From Neckera pumila (lineage: Eukaryota > Streptophyta > Bryopsida > Hypnales > Neckeraceae): a DNA stretch of 64,000 bases. This document shows positions 12,369 through 22,268 of this stretch, one piece after another. The position numbers and the translations under genes were made by a program. Under the pieces are notes generated by a model that saw only the letters and a program-made list of their open reading frames with translations, made no database searches and was not told where the DNA came from. The number at the start of each line of letters is the position of its first letter. Positions within the stretch are counted from its first letter, which is position 1. The stretch is taken from positions 19,470,501 to 19,534,500 of the forward strand of contig OZ018417.1 of NCBI GenBank assembly GCA_963969595.1, read 5' to 3'.

Positions 12369-12855
12369 TTAACCCTTGGAGGACGGGCTGGTGGCCATGG
12401 AAATCATCCATTTTGGTATCATGTGAATTGTGGAAATCATCCATTTTGGTATCATGTGAATTGTGGAAATCATCCATTTTGGTATCATGTGAATTGTGGA
12501 AATCATCCATTTTGGTATCATGTGAATCGTGGAAATCATCCATTTTGGTATCATGTGAATCGTGGAAATCATCCATTTTGGTATCATGTGAATCGTGGAA
12601 ATCATCCATTTTGGTATCATGGGAATTGTGGAAATCATCCATTTTGGTATCATGTGAATCGCGGAAATCATCCATTTTGGTATCATGGGAATCATTGGCT
12701 TAAAAAAAAATGCAAAAGCACTCATTAAACTACTGTACAAGGCCTTCTATTTTCACACAAAATTTTGAGAATGAATAGTTGTACTTCTGTCTTATATAGA
12801 AGGATTCTCTGTCATTCATCAGACAAATTACGGTGTTGGCATCCTTTAAGGGTTA
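12369..12855 (+). mobile_element. TTAA-ended MITE, family B, enlarged by an internal minisatellite
   Basis: Starts TTAACCCTTGGAGGACGGG, then 'ctggtggccatgg'. After the expanded block it has the family's 3' half: 'cactcattaaac', 'ttcacacaaaattttgag', 'atgaatagttgtac', 'gaaggattctctgtcattc' and 'cctttaagggtta'. Other full copies are about 231-233 bp. This one is about 487 bp because the 'ggaaatcatccattttgg' block is repeated. Confidence 0.8.
12399..12695 (+). repeat. 33-bp minisatellite, nine units
   Basis: The unit begins GGAAATCATCCATTTTGGT and ends with a variable GTGAATTGT, GTGAATCGT, GTGAATCGC or GGGAATTGT. The nine units start at 12,399 and every 33 bases after that. Because 33 is divisible by 3 and the unit is stop-free in several frames, three or four overlapping long reading frames appear. 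They are periodic artefacts, not genes. Confidence 0.92.
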
Positions 12856-13511
12856 CAATTGTCATTTGAAGTATGTGTTCTTGCATTTGTCTTCTCTGAG
12901 CTAAGGGTAGATGTAAAAAATTACCTCTATTTTGAGGTTGCTTAATGTCATGTATTCTTCACCTCTCCTAGCTAATTTGTGGCCTCTAAATCCAAATTTG
13001 AATTCAAAATTTCAAAACTTCATTATGGATATAACATTTAGTAGCCTTCAGAGAGGTTGCCTTTTCCTCTCCGAAGTCCTCATCCACGAAATTCATCCAC
13101 ACATCATAGAGAATTAAGGTATTGTAAGCTTTAGTATTGGGATTGTAGTAGTACCTTTATAGTGTGCTCCTTTTTTTTTTGGCTACTGTAGAGACCAAAT
13201 GAGCAAATCAATAAATAAATGTAAAGATGGTTTGTCAAAAATGTAAAGACGGTTTGTCAAAAATCCAAAAGATCCATCAATGAGTCAAACACCAAATGAA
13301 TGTCATTTAACCATCTCCCATAAAAAAAGACTTTTGAGGGCAACATGAAGGAATTGCGTCATTAATATTTGTGGGAATGAAGGATGGAAATGCCAACTTT
13401 ATAATAAAATCCATTGGCCATTGTAAATTCTCAAAGGGCATAGAATAATTTGAAGATGACGGAGCTTGATTGCTCATTGTCAAAACATGGAAATCATGTT
13501 TGAAGTAGAAT
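12856..13511. other. AT-rich intergenic sequence with a short tandem
   Basis: A 23-base unit, 'aaatgtaaagatggtttgtcaa', is repeated twice at about 13,218-13,265. No gene was seen. The 61-codon frame at 12,932-13,117 is unsupported. Confidence 0.4.
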
Positions 13512-13856
13512 TTTAGACCTCATTTTGGCACAATAGAATTTTTTTCTAAAACACTTTGAATTAAGAAAAGTTGATAAATGAAATAACTTTCATCTTCAAA
13601 AATCCATAATTTGTGATTTTGAGCTTCCAACGAGGCTTCCAATCAAAACTTTTGGACAAAGTTCAAAAAGGATGTTTGAAAATGTAAAAGAAAATATTCC
13701 TACCAACCCCTCTTTGAAATTTATTCATAACTTTTGAATGGAGGCTTGAAATCTCAAACAAATTTTTGGATATGAAATTTAATTTGATTTTCTCAAATTT
13801 TCTTAGTTCAAAGATTTTTGAAAAAAATAATACTATACAACCTAAATGAGGTCTTT
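13512..13856. repeat. fold-back element, family E, copy 1
   Basis: The arms are imperfect inverted repeats about a centre near 13,690. 'ttagacctcattttgg' at 13,513 mirrors 'cctaaatgaggtct' at 13,841, and 'cactttgaattaagaaaag' mirrors 'cttagttcaaag'. Near the centre 'ccaatcaaaacttttggac' faces 'cataacttttgaatgg'. It shares arms and centre with 20,738-21,020. Confidence 0.65.
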
Positions 13857-13918
13857 ATATATCCCACATGAGTTATTTTACCTCCTACCACTCTATATAT
13901 ATATAAAAAATTTGTCAT

Positions 13919-14433
13919 AACATTTAATAGCAATCAGTAGTATTGTTCTCCCTTCAACTTAATGATGTGAAGTTTTTCACATCATTTGATTCTTTGAATG
14001 ATATGATGTGAAATATTTCACATCCAATCAGTAATTAGAGGTACACATGTCGAAATTGTCAGGAAAATGAACTTAATTCAATTACATTGCAATTGTACAG
14101 AGAGGGTCAATAGTAAAATAAATTTTGGTTCTTTTAAATAGAACTTTAAAGAAAGAGCATTCAATTTAGAACTTTAAAAAAATATTTATCAATAAACTTC
14201 ATGCTATTTTTTTAAAGTTCTATTTAAAAGTACCAAAACATATTTTACTATTGGCCCTCTCTATACAACAATGTAGTTGAATTCAATTCATTTTTCTAAT
14301 AGTTATTGATGCATGTACCTGTAGTTACTACTTGGATGTGGAATATTCCACATCATATCATTCGAAGAACAAAATGATGAGAAATATTTCACATCAGTAT
14401 GTTGGAAGGAGGACAATACTATTGAATGCTACC
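13919..14433. repeat. large fold-back, ~0.25 kb arms with nested short palindromes
   Basis: The left arm begins 'catttaatagcaatcagtag' and the right arm ends 'ctattgaatgctacc'. Long matched blocks include 'cagagagggtcaatagtaaa' against 'ttttactattggccctctct', and 'cttttaaatagaactttaaa' against 'tttaaagttctatttaaaag'. Both arms also contain small perfect palindromes such as GATGTGAAATATTTCACATC. The 136-codon frame at 14,332-14,742 overlaps the right arm and is incidental. Confidence 0.75.
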
Positions 14434-14635
14434 AAATGGGTGGCAAATCAAAAATCCCAATGTTTTCTTTCAAGGATAAAACTGCAAACTTTGAATGACT
14501 ACTTCAACGTCCTACATGTTGCCCTGCATCAAAAGTGCAATAGAATATTAATAATGGTATTGCAAGCAATACAAATGGACCTCTCTAGTATCACATCCAA
14601 TATTCATCATCAAGAACAAATGTACCTACACAAAA

Positions 14636-14881
14636 TAGTGAAATTAGGTTCCCTTACACTAATTTCTCAACAGTCCACACTATATAAATATTCACTGCTA
14701 CTACTATACAATTATGCATTCAATCTAGAGCCATGTATATGATAGATTAGTGCACCAGTTCAAGGCCCAATTCAGAGAGTTGTATGTGCCTCCATATGGA
14801 CAAGTATTGAGTCATGAGGTAATTGATTTGAGGTAAGGCAACCTGATTGATAAGGCAACCTAATTTCACTATTTTGTGTAG
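14636..14881. mobile_element. TIR-MITE, family D, copy 2
   Basis: Begins CTACACAAAATAGTGAAA and ends with the exact inverse ('tttcactattttgtgtag'). The terminal inverted repeats continue as 'ttaggtt(g)cctta'. The inner right side carries a second partial copy of the end ('ggtaaggcaacctgattgat'). The interior is the inverse of the element at 10,223-10,480. Confidence 0.8.
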
Positions 14882-14908
14882 TTCAAAACTCACTCCGTGC
14901 TCTCACTA

Positions 14909-16237
14909 TCACTCCATTATGCTACAAGAAGTTGCATACAGATGTGATAATAAAGAGATCAACAAGTGTGAAAAGGGTGTTAGACCGCCCTTAATGTTAC
15001 AGTACAGAACTCCATTGACAGTCACTTGCATTTTGGCACCGAGGCTGTGACATTGAAGACTCTTGGATTCCTCGCTAGTAACAGGGGATTTGAGCTCCTG
15101 TCTACGACTCAAATTGACAACCCGTGACCCATCAAATTCCCACAGCACCTAGGGTCCCAGAAACGTAGTCCAAAGAATTACAAAGTTAGTTTCAACTCGG
15201 CGCACCGACATTCCGACGGCAGACAGTAGACTGTAATCGGAAGGTCGGTGGTGGAAGCTGTTTAGGCTTCATGTGACGCAGCTTTGAAAACCCCAAAGCA
15301 ACGAACCCTACGGACTCAATACGAGAATTGCTACAAGACATACTCATCGAATGCGCACACTAGGCCCAGTTGACGTACTGCAAGAATCATAATATATGTG
15401 CTTACCAGCAGTCGATCGGAGTCGAATATGGAAGTAGTCATTCGTCTGTTCCGCCGAAACGAAAAATCACGTCTCCACTCCTCTTCGAATCTGCAAAGAC
15501 CGAACTAAAAGAGACGCAAATCGATCACCATGAAAAGGAAAAGTGATGAACACCAATTCACGTCACAAAATTCGCACAATTACTGCGTGAAAACGAGGTT
15601 TGAAAGCACTTGCACACTACTAGGGTTTAAGCGGCAATGGGTACAGAAGAACCTGAAACCGAGCAAGTGCACCGTGACGTTCACCCTAGTTGCACATGAC
15701 GTTCGCTTCCATGTCATCGTCCTTAGAGGGGTCCCGGCCAAACTTGTGCTCCAGCTACGAACGACAACGAACCGACTCGCAGCGTCAAAGTAAAAAGATC
15801 TACAAATTACGGCGCCCAACTTTGATCGAAATCTTCATGCCCACCACCTAATTTCAGTTGAAGACTTCGTCTACCGCAAGTGGGGCGTAATCTCCAGGTG
15901 GTCCCCTCACTACCCCAGTTGCCAAGGAATCGTCACATTTCACGAGAATCAATTCGACTCCGTCTTGCTCAAGCGCTGCTGTGAATCTCTCAACGACGGA
16001 GCTTAAACCCTTTCCAACTGACTGACAATTCAACCGCAATTTGAAAGCTGAAAGCAGCTTCAGTCTCACAGACGGGGAGGTATTGAGGTTGCCATGATTT
16101 TGCAATAAGGATTGATCCTGCTGGGTTGCGAATTTCTGCGACTTTTTGGAGCTCGGAAACGACGACGTCATGAGGACTATGGTTCTTGTCTTCCTCCAAG
16201 TGTTAACCTCTTGCAGCGTTCTAGAAGGTTGATTCAT
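14909..16237 (-). pseudogene. unidentified exon-like sequence, gene or gene remnant
   Basis: Three protein-like pieces lie on the minus strand. The first (16237-15854) starts MNQPSRTLQEVNTW and includes LSSVVERFTAALEQDGVELI. The second (15490-15406) is bounded by TTTGCAG and GTAAGC and reads FEEEWRRDFSFRRNRRMTTS, then IFDSDRLL. The third (from about 15,148) follows CCCTAG and reads VLWEFDGSRVVNLSRRQELK, later GAKMQVTVNGVLYC. The pieces cannot be joined into one frame with certainty, and a MITE sits just beyond the last one. AAACCCTAG near 15,620 is a common plant promoter/leader word, so the second piece could instead be the first exon of its own gene. I do not recognise the family. The first start codon lies about 330 bases from the mature thaumatin-like exon, so the two would be divergent. 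Confidence 0.3.
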
Positions 16238-16240
16238 GTT

Positions 16241-16570
16241 CTGCTTCTTCTCGCACTTGCATAGTTTCGATGCTCTGTAATTGAAGTGGCGGTCGACTGG
16301 TAGTAATACATTAACAAGAGCAATTGCTAATTCAATTGAGATATGTTCTTATTCTTCACGCAGTTGTGTTGTTTCGATGCTCTGTAGCTGGAATGGCGGT
16401 GGATTGGTGATAATTGAAAGAGTAGATTGGCAGGAGCAAAGGCTAATTCAATTGCGTCACGTTCTTATTCTTCCTGCACTTGCGTTGTTTCGATCCTCTG
16501 TAGCTTGCATGGCAAGCAAATTGAAAGATTTGATTGATTACAGCAAGGGCTAATTGAATTCGATGTTCAG
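16241..16570 (+). repeat. tandem triplication at the 5' end of the thaumatin-like gene
   Basis: Three imperfect units (about 16,241-16,345, 16,346-16,461 and 16,462-16,570) each start 'ttct(t)attcttc' or 'ctgcttcttctcgcacttgc'. They continue 'gttgtttcgatgctctgtag' and end 'gctaattcaattg'. In one common frame the units read signal-peptide-like runs: VLLLLALA, then a stop, in unit 1; VLILHAVVLFRCSVAG in unit 2; VLILPALALFRSSVAC in unit 3. Only unit 3 abuts the mature exon. Confidence 0.75.
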
Positions 16571-18277
16571 GAGCAGCGGGGGCGACATTCACGTTCGTCA
16601 ATTCGTGCGGGTTCACGGTGTGGGTAGGCCTGCAGCCCAATGGCGGCATTCCGCTGCTGGTCGGTGGCGGTTTTGAATTGGCAGCGGGTGCTCAGAACTC
16701 AGTGACTGCACCAGCAGCTTGGGGTGGTCGATTTTGGGGACGCACAGGTAATCAGATTGATCTCTCTGTCTCTGCAATGATTTTTGGGTTTGTCTTTGCA
16801 ATAATTTTTGGGTTCGCTAATCTGGCTTGTGGCGATCATCAGGGTGCAATTTCGATAGCTCCGGGAAGGGAACGTGCTTGACCGGTGATTGTGGGGGCAT
16901 GCTCAACTGCAATGGTGCTGGCGGCGACCCTCCTGCGACTTTGGCGGAAATCACACTCGACGGAGCCAACGGAGACGACTTCTACGACATTAGTCTCGTG
17001 GACGGGTACAATTTGCCAATTGCTATGACGCCTTCTGGTGGAACCGGAACATGCGGGGCCCCTGGATGTACCAGCAATTTGAACACCAATTGCCCTGCTG
17101 CCCTTCAGGTAATTGCGCCTTTGATTCTCAATGCATCAAGTCTCCTCTGTAGTAAGCTTAGCTCTCTCGATCTGCCATAGCCGAAGAAGAGCTTTCTCTG
17201 ATGTTCTGGTACCTCGCTGATGGTCAAAGTACGCGTTGCGCTTTGGAGGTTCTTGTCTCAATGGGTTGAGGGTGTTTTGGTCCCTGAATTCACATGTTTC
17301 AGTGTATCTGTGCTGCTCTTGTGTGAAGATTGAACGCTCAAGTTTTTCGATTCAAGAGTGCAACTATATTGACCTTCACTAAATTATTGTGGAGTCCAAT
17401 CTTGCTTTCAAGGTCGATTCTATTTGGATATGAAAGTAGTATTGAAACGATGTTGTAATGGACATTGTTCACAGAGATACTTTATCAATTGGATGCTACT
17501 ATGTCCTAGTTTCGATCTAATTTGGGTAATTGTAAATTCAATATTGAATCAAGTAATGTGAGTGTTGTCTTGTTTTTATATTGATTAGTCATGCATGGTT
17601 TCAATATTGGGATTAGATGAACTTCATTCTTGGGAGTGTTTCGACGCGAGTTGTCTTGTAATTGTGGATATATGCGATGTGATGGGCAGGTGCTTGGAAC
17701 AAGCACAGTGATCGGTTGCAAGAGTGCATGCGATGAGTTTGCCACACCTGAGTATTGCTGCACAGGAGCGTATGGGAGCCCCTCGACGTGTCCTCCGACT
17801 CAATACTCAAATACGTTCAAGGCTGCATGCCCGACAGCGTACAGCTATGCATATGACGACGCCACCAGCACTTTCACTTGCAAAGGAGCCAATTATGCCA
17901 TCACTTTCTGTCCTGCAGGTACTCTAACTTTATTCTTCTTTGCTCTGCACATTTTTAGGATTGCCGGCACTCTTCGGAAGCTATCAATGTATGTGCGCCG
18001 TTCAGTGATTGTTGCTTGCGTTGTAGGGCCACCTGTAACAGGATCAGGAAAAAACATTACCAGGAGTCCTCCACCTCCTCCGAGTCCTTATGGCATTTCC
18101 CAGTATGGTTCAGGTGCAGGGGTTCGCCATTCGACTTGTGTCGTGTACATTTTGCTATTGTGCTGCGCGGTATTCTTCACGTTGCACAGTAAGTTGTTTC
18201 CTTGCTTTCCTATTCTAATTTTTGTATCAATGGGACGTAGAGTGATAAGGTCGGGGATACCATTTGCACCACTTTGA
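16571..18277 (+). CDS. thaumatin-like protein (PR-5 family), possible GPI-anchored tail
   Basis: The exons are 16571-16747, 16843-17108, 17690-17918 and 18027-18277 (TGA), with correct phases throughout. The mature start reads [18 protein letters not shown], then RFWGRTGC. Exon 2 holds the thaumatin signature [15 protein letters not shown] and the acidic-cleft residues in AEITLDG and [13 protein letters not shown]. Sixteen cysteines occur in the thaumatin domain, enough for the usual eight disulfides. Exon 4 adds a proline-rich linker ([11 protein letters not shown]) and a hydrophobic run, [17 protein letters not shown]. Such a tail suggests GPI or membrane anchoring, though a donor-like GTAAGT at 18,189 could change the end. 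Thaumatin-like proteins act outside the cell in defence and glucan binding. The signal-peptide exon is uncertain: the hydrophobic run at about 16,460-16,510 has no nearby in-frame ATG and would need a GC donor. Confidence 0.92.
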
Positions 18278-20737
18278 ACATTTGAGCATAATTATGTAAG
18301 TATGTGGCTTTGGGGAGATGGATGGGCTGTGAGAGATCTTTGGGTTTATGTTATTATTGATGTTTTATCACCATGTGAATCTCTTTTTCATTTTAAAGTG
18401 GGTGGTATGTCTTCAAGTGACAGTAGATTACCGCTTTTCCATTCAAATATCAGTGGTTATGCATATTCATCTAGCAAAATCACACTTACACCCAACTTAT
18501 TTATTGAAGGCCAACCAACTGTACGAATAAATGAGTTGCTGTTGATAACAGGGGATATTATAGGAGATGGGATAAGTCCCTCATGGTATTAGTGTCCTCT
18601 ATCTTACTTTTGTAAACTAAGTCGTCGTTTTGTTTATGAACGCAGGACAATGAAGGAATATATTTCAATCTAAACTGTAAGCGACAATCTCGTTTTGCCA
18701 GGACGATATACAATCATCACTTGGGAGATTTAAAGTACCTCCCATTACATTCGCCATAACAGCACATGTATACTGTACTAAGAACTAGAAAATAGAGCCG
18801 ATAGAATCTATGCGACTTCTGTGACTAATTAAAGTCTCCTTCTAAGTTTGCACATTCAGCATTCTCTGATGTCCCTCAGCAAGACAGATTAATCTTTCAC
18901 AGCGATCATACTGTGATACTGAACAATTGAGACAAAAAGAAATATTTGAGACAAATAGAACTGACGGGCACCAATGCAAGTAGTAGGAGCACTGCCTTGA
19001 TGATTTGTTTAGAAACAGGAAGTAAATTAGTGTAAGATTTGTAGGAACAGAGTCCTCGAGCTTGATCTGCTGTGCTGCAGGCAGCAGTGCCATTTGATGA
19101 GCCGTCTAGAGCAATGAGACGATGCTCCATTTGGGTAATATTCTCGAAAGACAAATTGAGATTTTTATGTTGACACTGTGACAAACGATTCAAGTCAATG
19201 AAAAAGAAACTTGTTCCATACAGGCTTCAATTTGAAACACATGGAGAAACTGAGGCAGAAACGACTTGCTTGGGGGACTTGATAAGGTAGGAGGTCCATA
19301 AAGCGCCCATTTAAGAGCTGAAAATTAATTTGGGGAGGTTAGACTTCTTGAAATAATTTTTCAGTCAATTTTTGTTGTTAAATTAAAGACAAATTGAATG
19401 AGCATCTAATCTAAGTCGTTTCATATTTATTGGGGTTTCATGGAACTACTTATGAAGTTTTGAAGTTGAAATAAAATGGGCACTAAAAGCATCCACTTCT
19501 TGAAATGTACACTATTTGTATACTGATAATGCAATGAGAAAGCAAAATGCATCTCTCATTTGAGGACAATTTTAGAGCTCGAAGTGCTTTATGGGCTTGT
19601 TGCCTTATGTTGTTTAGTTCTAAAAACTCCTCTACCCACCTTACAAGGTTAATCGTAGGGGTCCATTTATAATTAAGTAATGGAAAATTTTGAAGTAAAG
19701 AATGGATTTCAAAAATCATTTGAAGACTCCAAAGTACATACATAATATTTCAAACTAATGTAAAAGTTGGTCCCTAGTTGGTGATGTTAGGAAAATTTTA
19801 ATATTTTGAAAAGCAAAAAATGATGAACAGTAATGGCCCTAGTATAAATAAGTATTTCAAGAAAGAAAAAAAGCAATGATCCTAATATTAAACTTTAACG
19901 AGAAATGGAGAGCACTGGAAGAAACAATAGAACATCATTGCAATGTTAGAGACCAAAGATTTTTTCTTATCTTTTACGAAGCACCAATTGCCATTTTTTA
20001 AAAGTTGAACTTGCCTACTAGGTGATCACACGCCAAGACTTGCAGCCTACAATAATATTCACATTTTTTTGGGTTGCCCAACAACAATAGATGCTTAAAA
20101 ATTATATTTTCCTTTTGTGATTGAAGAGTACAAAATCAAACTCAAATTTATGATTCAAATTTTTTTACACACATTACATAGTGAATCATGCAAATCTTTT
20201 ATCCAAGAAGCAAGCAAACCAAGCAAATATAGAACCTCTAGTGACAAGTGTTACCCAACTTTAAAAAAGGCATTTTTTCTTACAAGCAAGTTAATTGCAC
20301 AAAAATTGCCAAAATTGTCCATCATTCTAAAACCGTCCAAACTAAGTGATTAGATACAAAATCTATAAAGGCTAGGACACCCGTTATTCACAATCTATAA
20401 GAGTTTAACACCATTGACAATGTTCAATTAATTTCAAGTAGTAGAGTTCACAATTGAAAGAAACTAAGAGTAGTGGAAGACTAATGTACTATACATAGGT
20501 GCATAATGGATGAATATTCCCTCTCTTAATATTGCCAAGCAAATGAGCCTTGAGGAAACTTACGGATTTCAAAGGCAAGATGACTATTTTGGAAGCATAT
20601 TTGTTGCGTAAAGACCTTGACTACAATGTGGCTCACACTACAAGAAAAGGGGGCCCTAATCAATACATGATGAACTGGTTTTTGTTGATTGTTAAAAAAA
20701 TGGAGTTTCATGTGCTGATCCGGTTACTACATTTATT
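18278..20737. other. 3' flank and AT-rich intergenic sequence
   Basis: The first few hundred bases are probably 3' UTR of the thaumatin-like gene. After that there are only short frames, for example 86 codons (-) at 19,483-19,743 with no recognised motif. Confidence 0.4.
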
Positions 20738-21020
20738 GAAAAAAATCAGCAAAAGTTTGAATTAAAAAAAGATGGTAAACCAAACCAAGTTTCATCTCCA
20801 AAAATCCGTTTGAGATTTTGAGTCTCCAATCAAAAGTTATGGACAAATTTCAAAGAGGAGTTGGAAGGGACATTTTCTTTGACATTTTAAACTTCCTCTT
20901 TGAATTTTGTCCATAACTTTTGATTGGAAGCTTAAAATGTTAAACGAATTTTCATAGATGAAATTTGGCTTGATTTCCTACCTTTTCTTGGTTCAAAGTT
21001 TTTTGAAAAAAGTTATTCTA
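20738..21020. repeat. fold-back element, family E, copy 2
   Basis: The inner arms are near-perfect: CCAATCAAAAGTTATGGACA at 20,826 faces its inverse TGTCCATAACTTTTGATTGG near 20,908. 'ttcaaagaggag' faces 'ctcctctttgaa'-like sequence. Outer blocks 'gtttgaattaaaaaaag' and 'cttttcttggttcaaag' also pair. Same family as 13,512-13,856. Confidence 0.75.
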
Positions 21021-22268
21021 CCATGCCAAACTGAGATCTGAATTTCTATTTTCACCACAATTCTTACTTTTGCACTTAACTATGAGCGTTTGAGCTGGCC
21101 TTCTCATCCTCATTTACGTGTTGCGTATAGTTTATTCTACTTCCTATCTGTCACTTGTATAAAGAGTTTGTCTTCTCATTTCTTCAATCACCAAAGTAAG
21201 TGGTACATAAAGTTCAATTGCTAAATATTGAACTACTTTGAATATAGTGTTGCCAATTTTCTGAAATTAAATTTATATTTCTACCCACCTGGCGAGTCTA
21301 TTGACAATCCACCATGCCAACATGGTGGATTTTGCCTATGTGATAGTCTACCTTGGCTAATTTTTTACTACTATTAATTGGACCAAATCAAGAAATAAAA
21401 TCATTATGATTGTATTGATTATTGTCCAAATCAAGGTGTCCCAACCAATAGTCTGAATTATTATATATGATATAATTTTCATGTTGATTTAGGTAATGTT
21501 TTTTCTTGTAGTGTCAACATGATTGGGGCATTCAAAAGTCTTACTTGGCATGAGAGGTGCCATCCTACCCATCGCTTATTCAAGCAATGCACCACCCTAG
21601 CCACATTATTGGCAAGCAATATGTATGCATTGGGATGCCTATTTCCAACAATACTTTTGTTTTTAATTGAAATTTTCTATACTATTTTTTTCACCCATCT
21701 GTAAAGTATTACTTCAGAGCAAAACTTTGCCTCCAAACCCTGATTTATAGGGATGGAATAGGGACCAACGTATGTATTATGGGTCTTTTAGTAATATGTT
21801 TGTTTATAATAACACATTTTGCAAACTAGTCACATATGCCATGTTATACTTGGAGTGCAATTGGCCAAATTTTGTTTAAGTAAATGTGTTGTGCTAAAAT
21901 ATCTATCATTTTAGCTTGCTTTTGAAGCAGTTGTCCAACATCAAAATTTGAATTTTTTTAATGTCTATTCTTAGTAATTTTGAATGTGCTCCCAATGATA
22001 ATAGTTTCAAGTTCTAATTACTGTACATACGAGTCAAAAGTTCCAAATTCATTTGGAGGGCCAATATACCGGTTTGACTGAGGATGCTAGCCCTCAGCAA
22101 TTCCGTGGAAAGTGCAAACAGTACGATACCCGAGGTGACGGAAGATACCCTGTATTGCCATGGTATCACAACGCCAGCCTGCGACCCAAGGCAATGAATG
22201 AGCTCGACTGCTTCCCCGGGAACAGCAGAGGTCCCCTCGCGCGATCAGTGCGCAAAATTTTGCAGGCT
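21021..22268 (+). promoter_or_regulatory. upstream region and leader of TML
   Basis: AT-rich until about 22,040, with a short perfect hairpin at 21,306-21,331 (AATCCACCATG, loop, CATGGTGGATT). From 22,053 to 22,268 the sequence is GC-richer and stop-free in the TML frame. TTTTGCAG directly precedes the start (GCT ATG GCG), so a 5' UTR intron acceptor is possible. Confidence 0.4.

Noticed and set aside
12342..12740. Overlapping frames of 96-128 codons on both strands
   Set aside because: Produced by the 33-bp minisatellite: periodic, present in several frames at once, and part of a MITE.
14332..14742. 136-codon plus-strand frame
   Set aside because: Lies over a fold-back arm and a MITE end; no protein similarity recognised.
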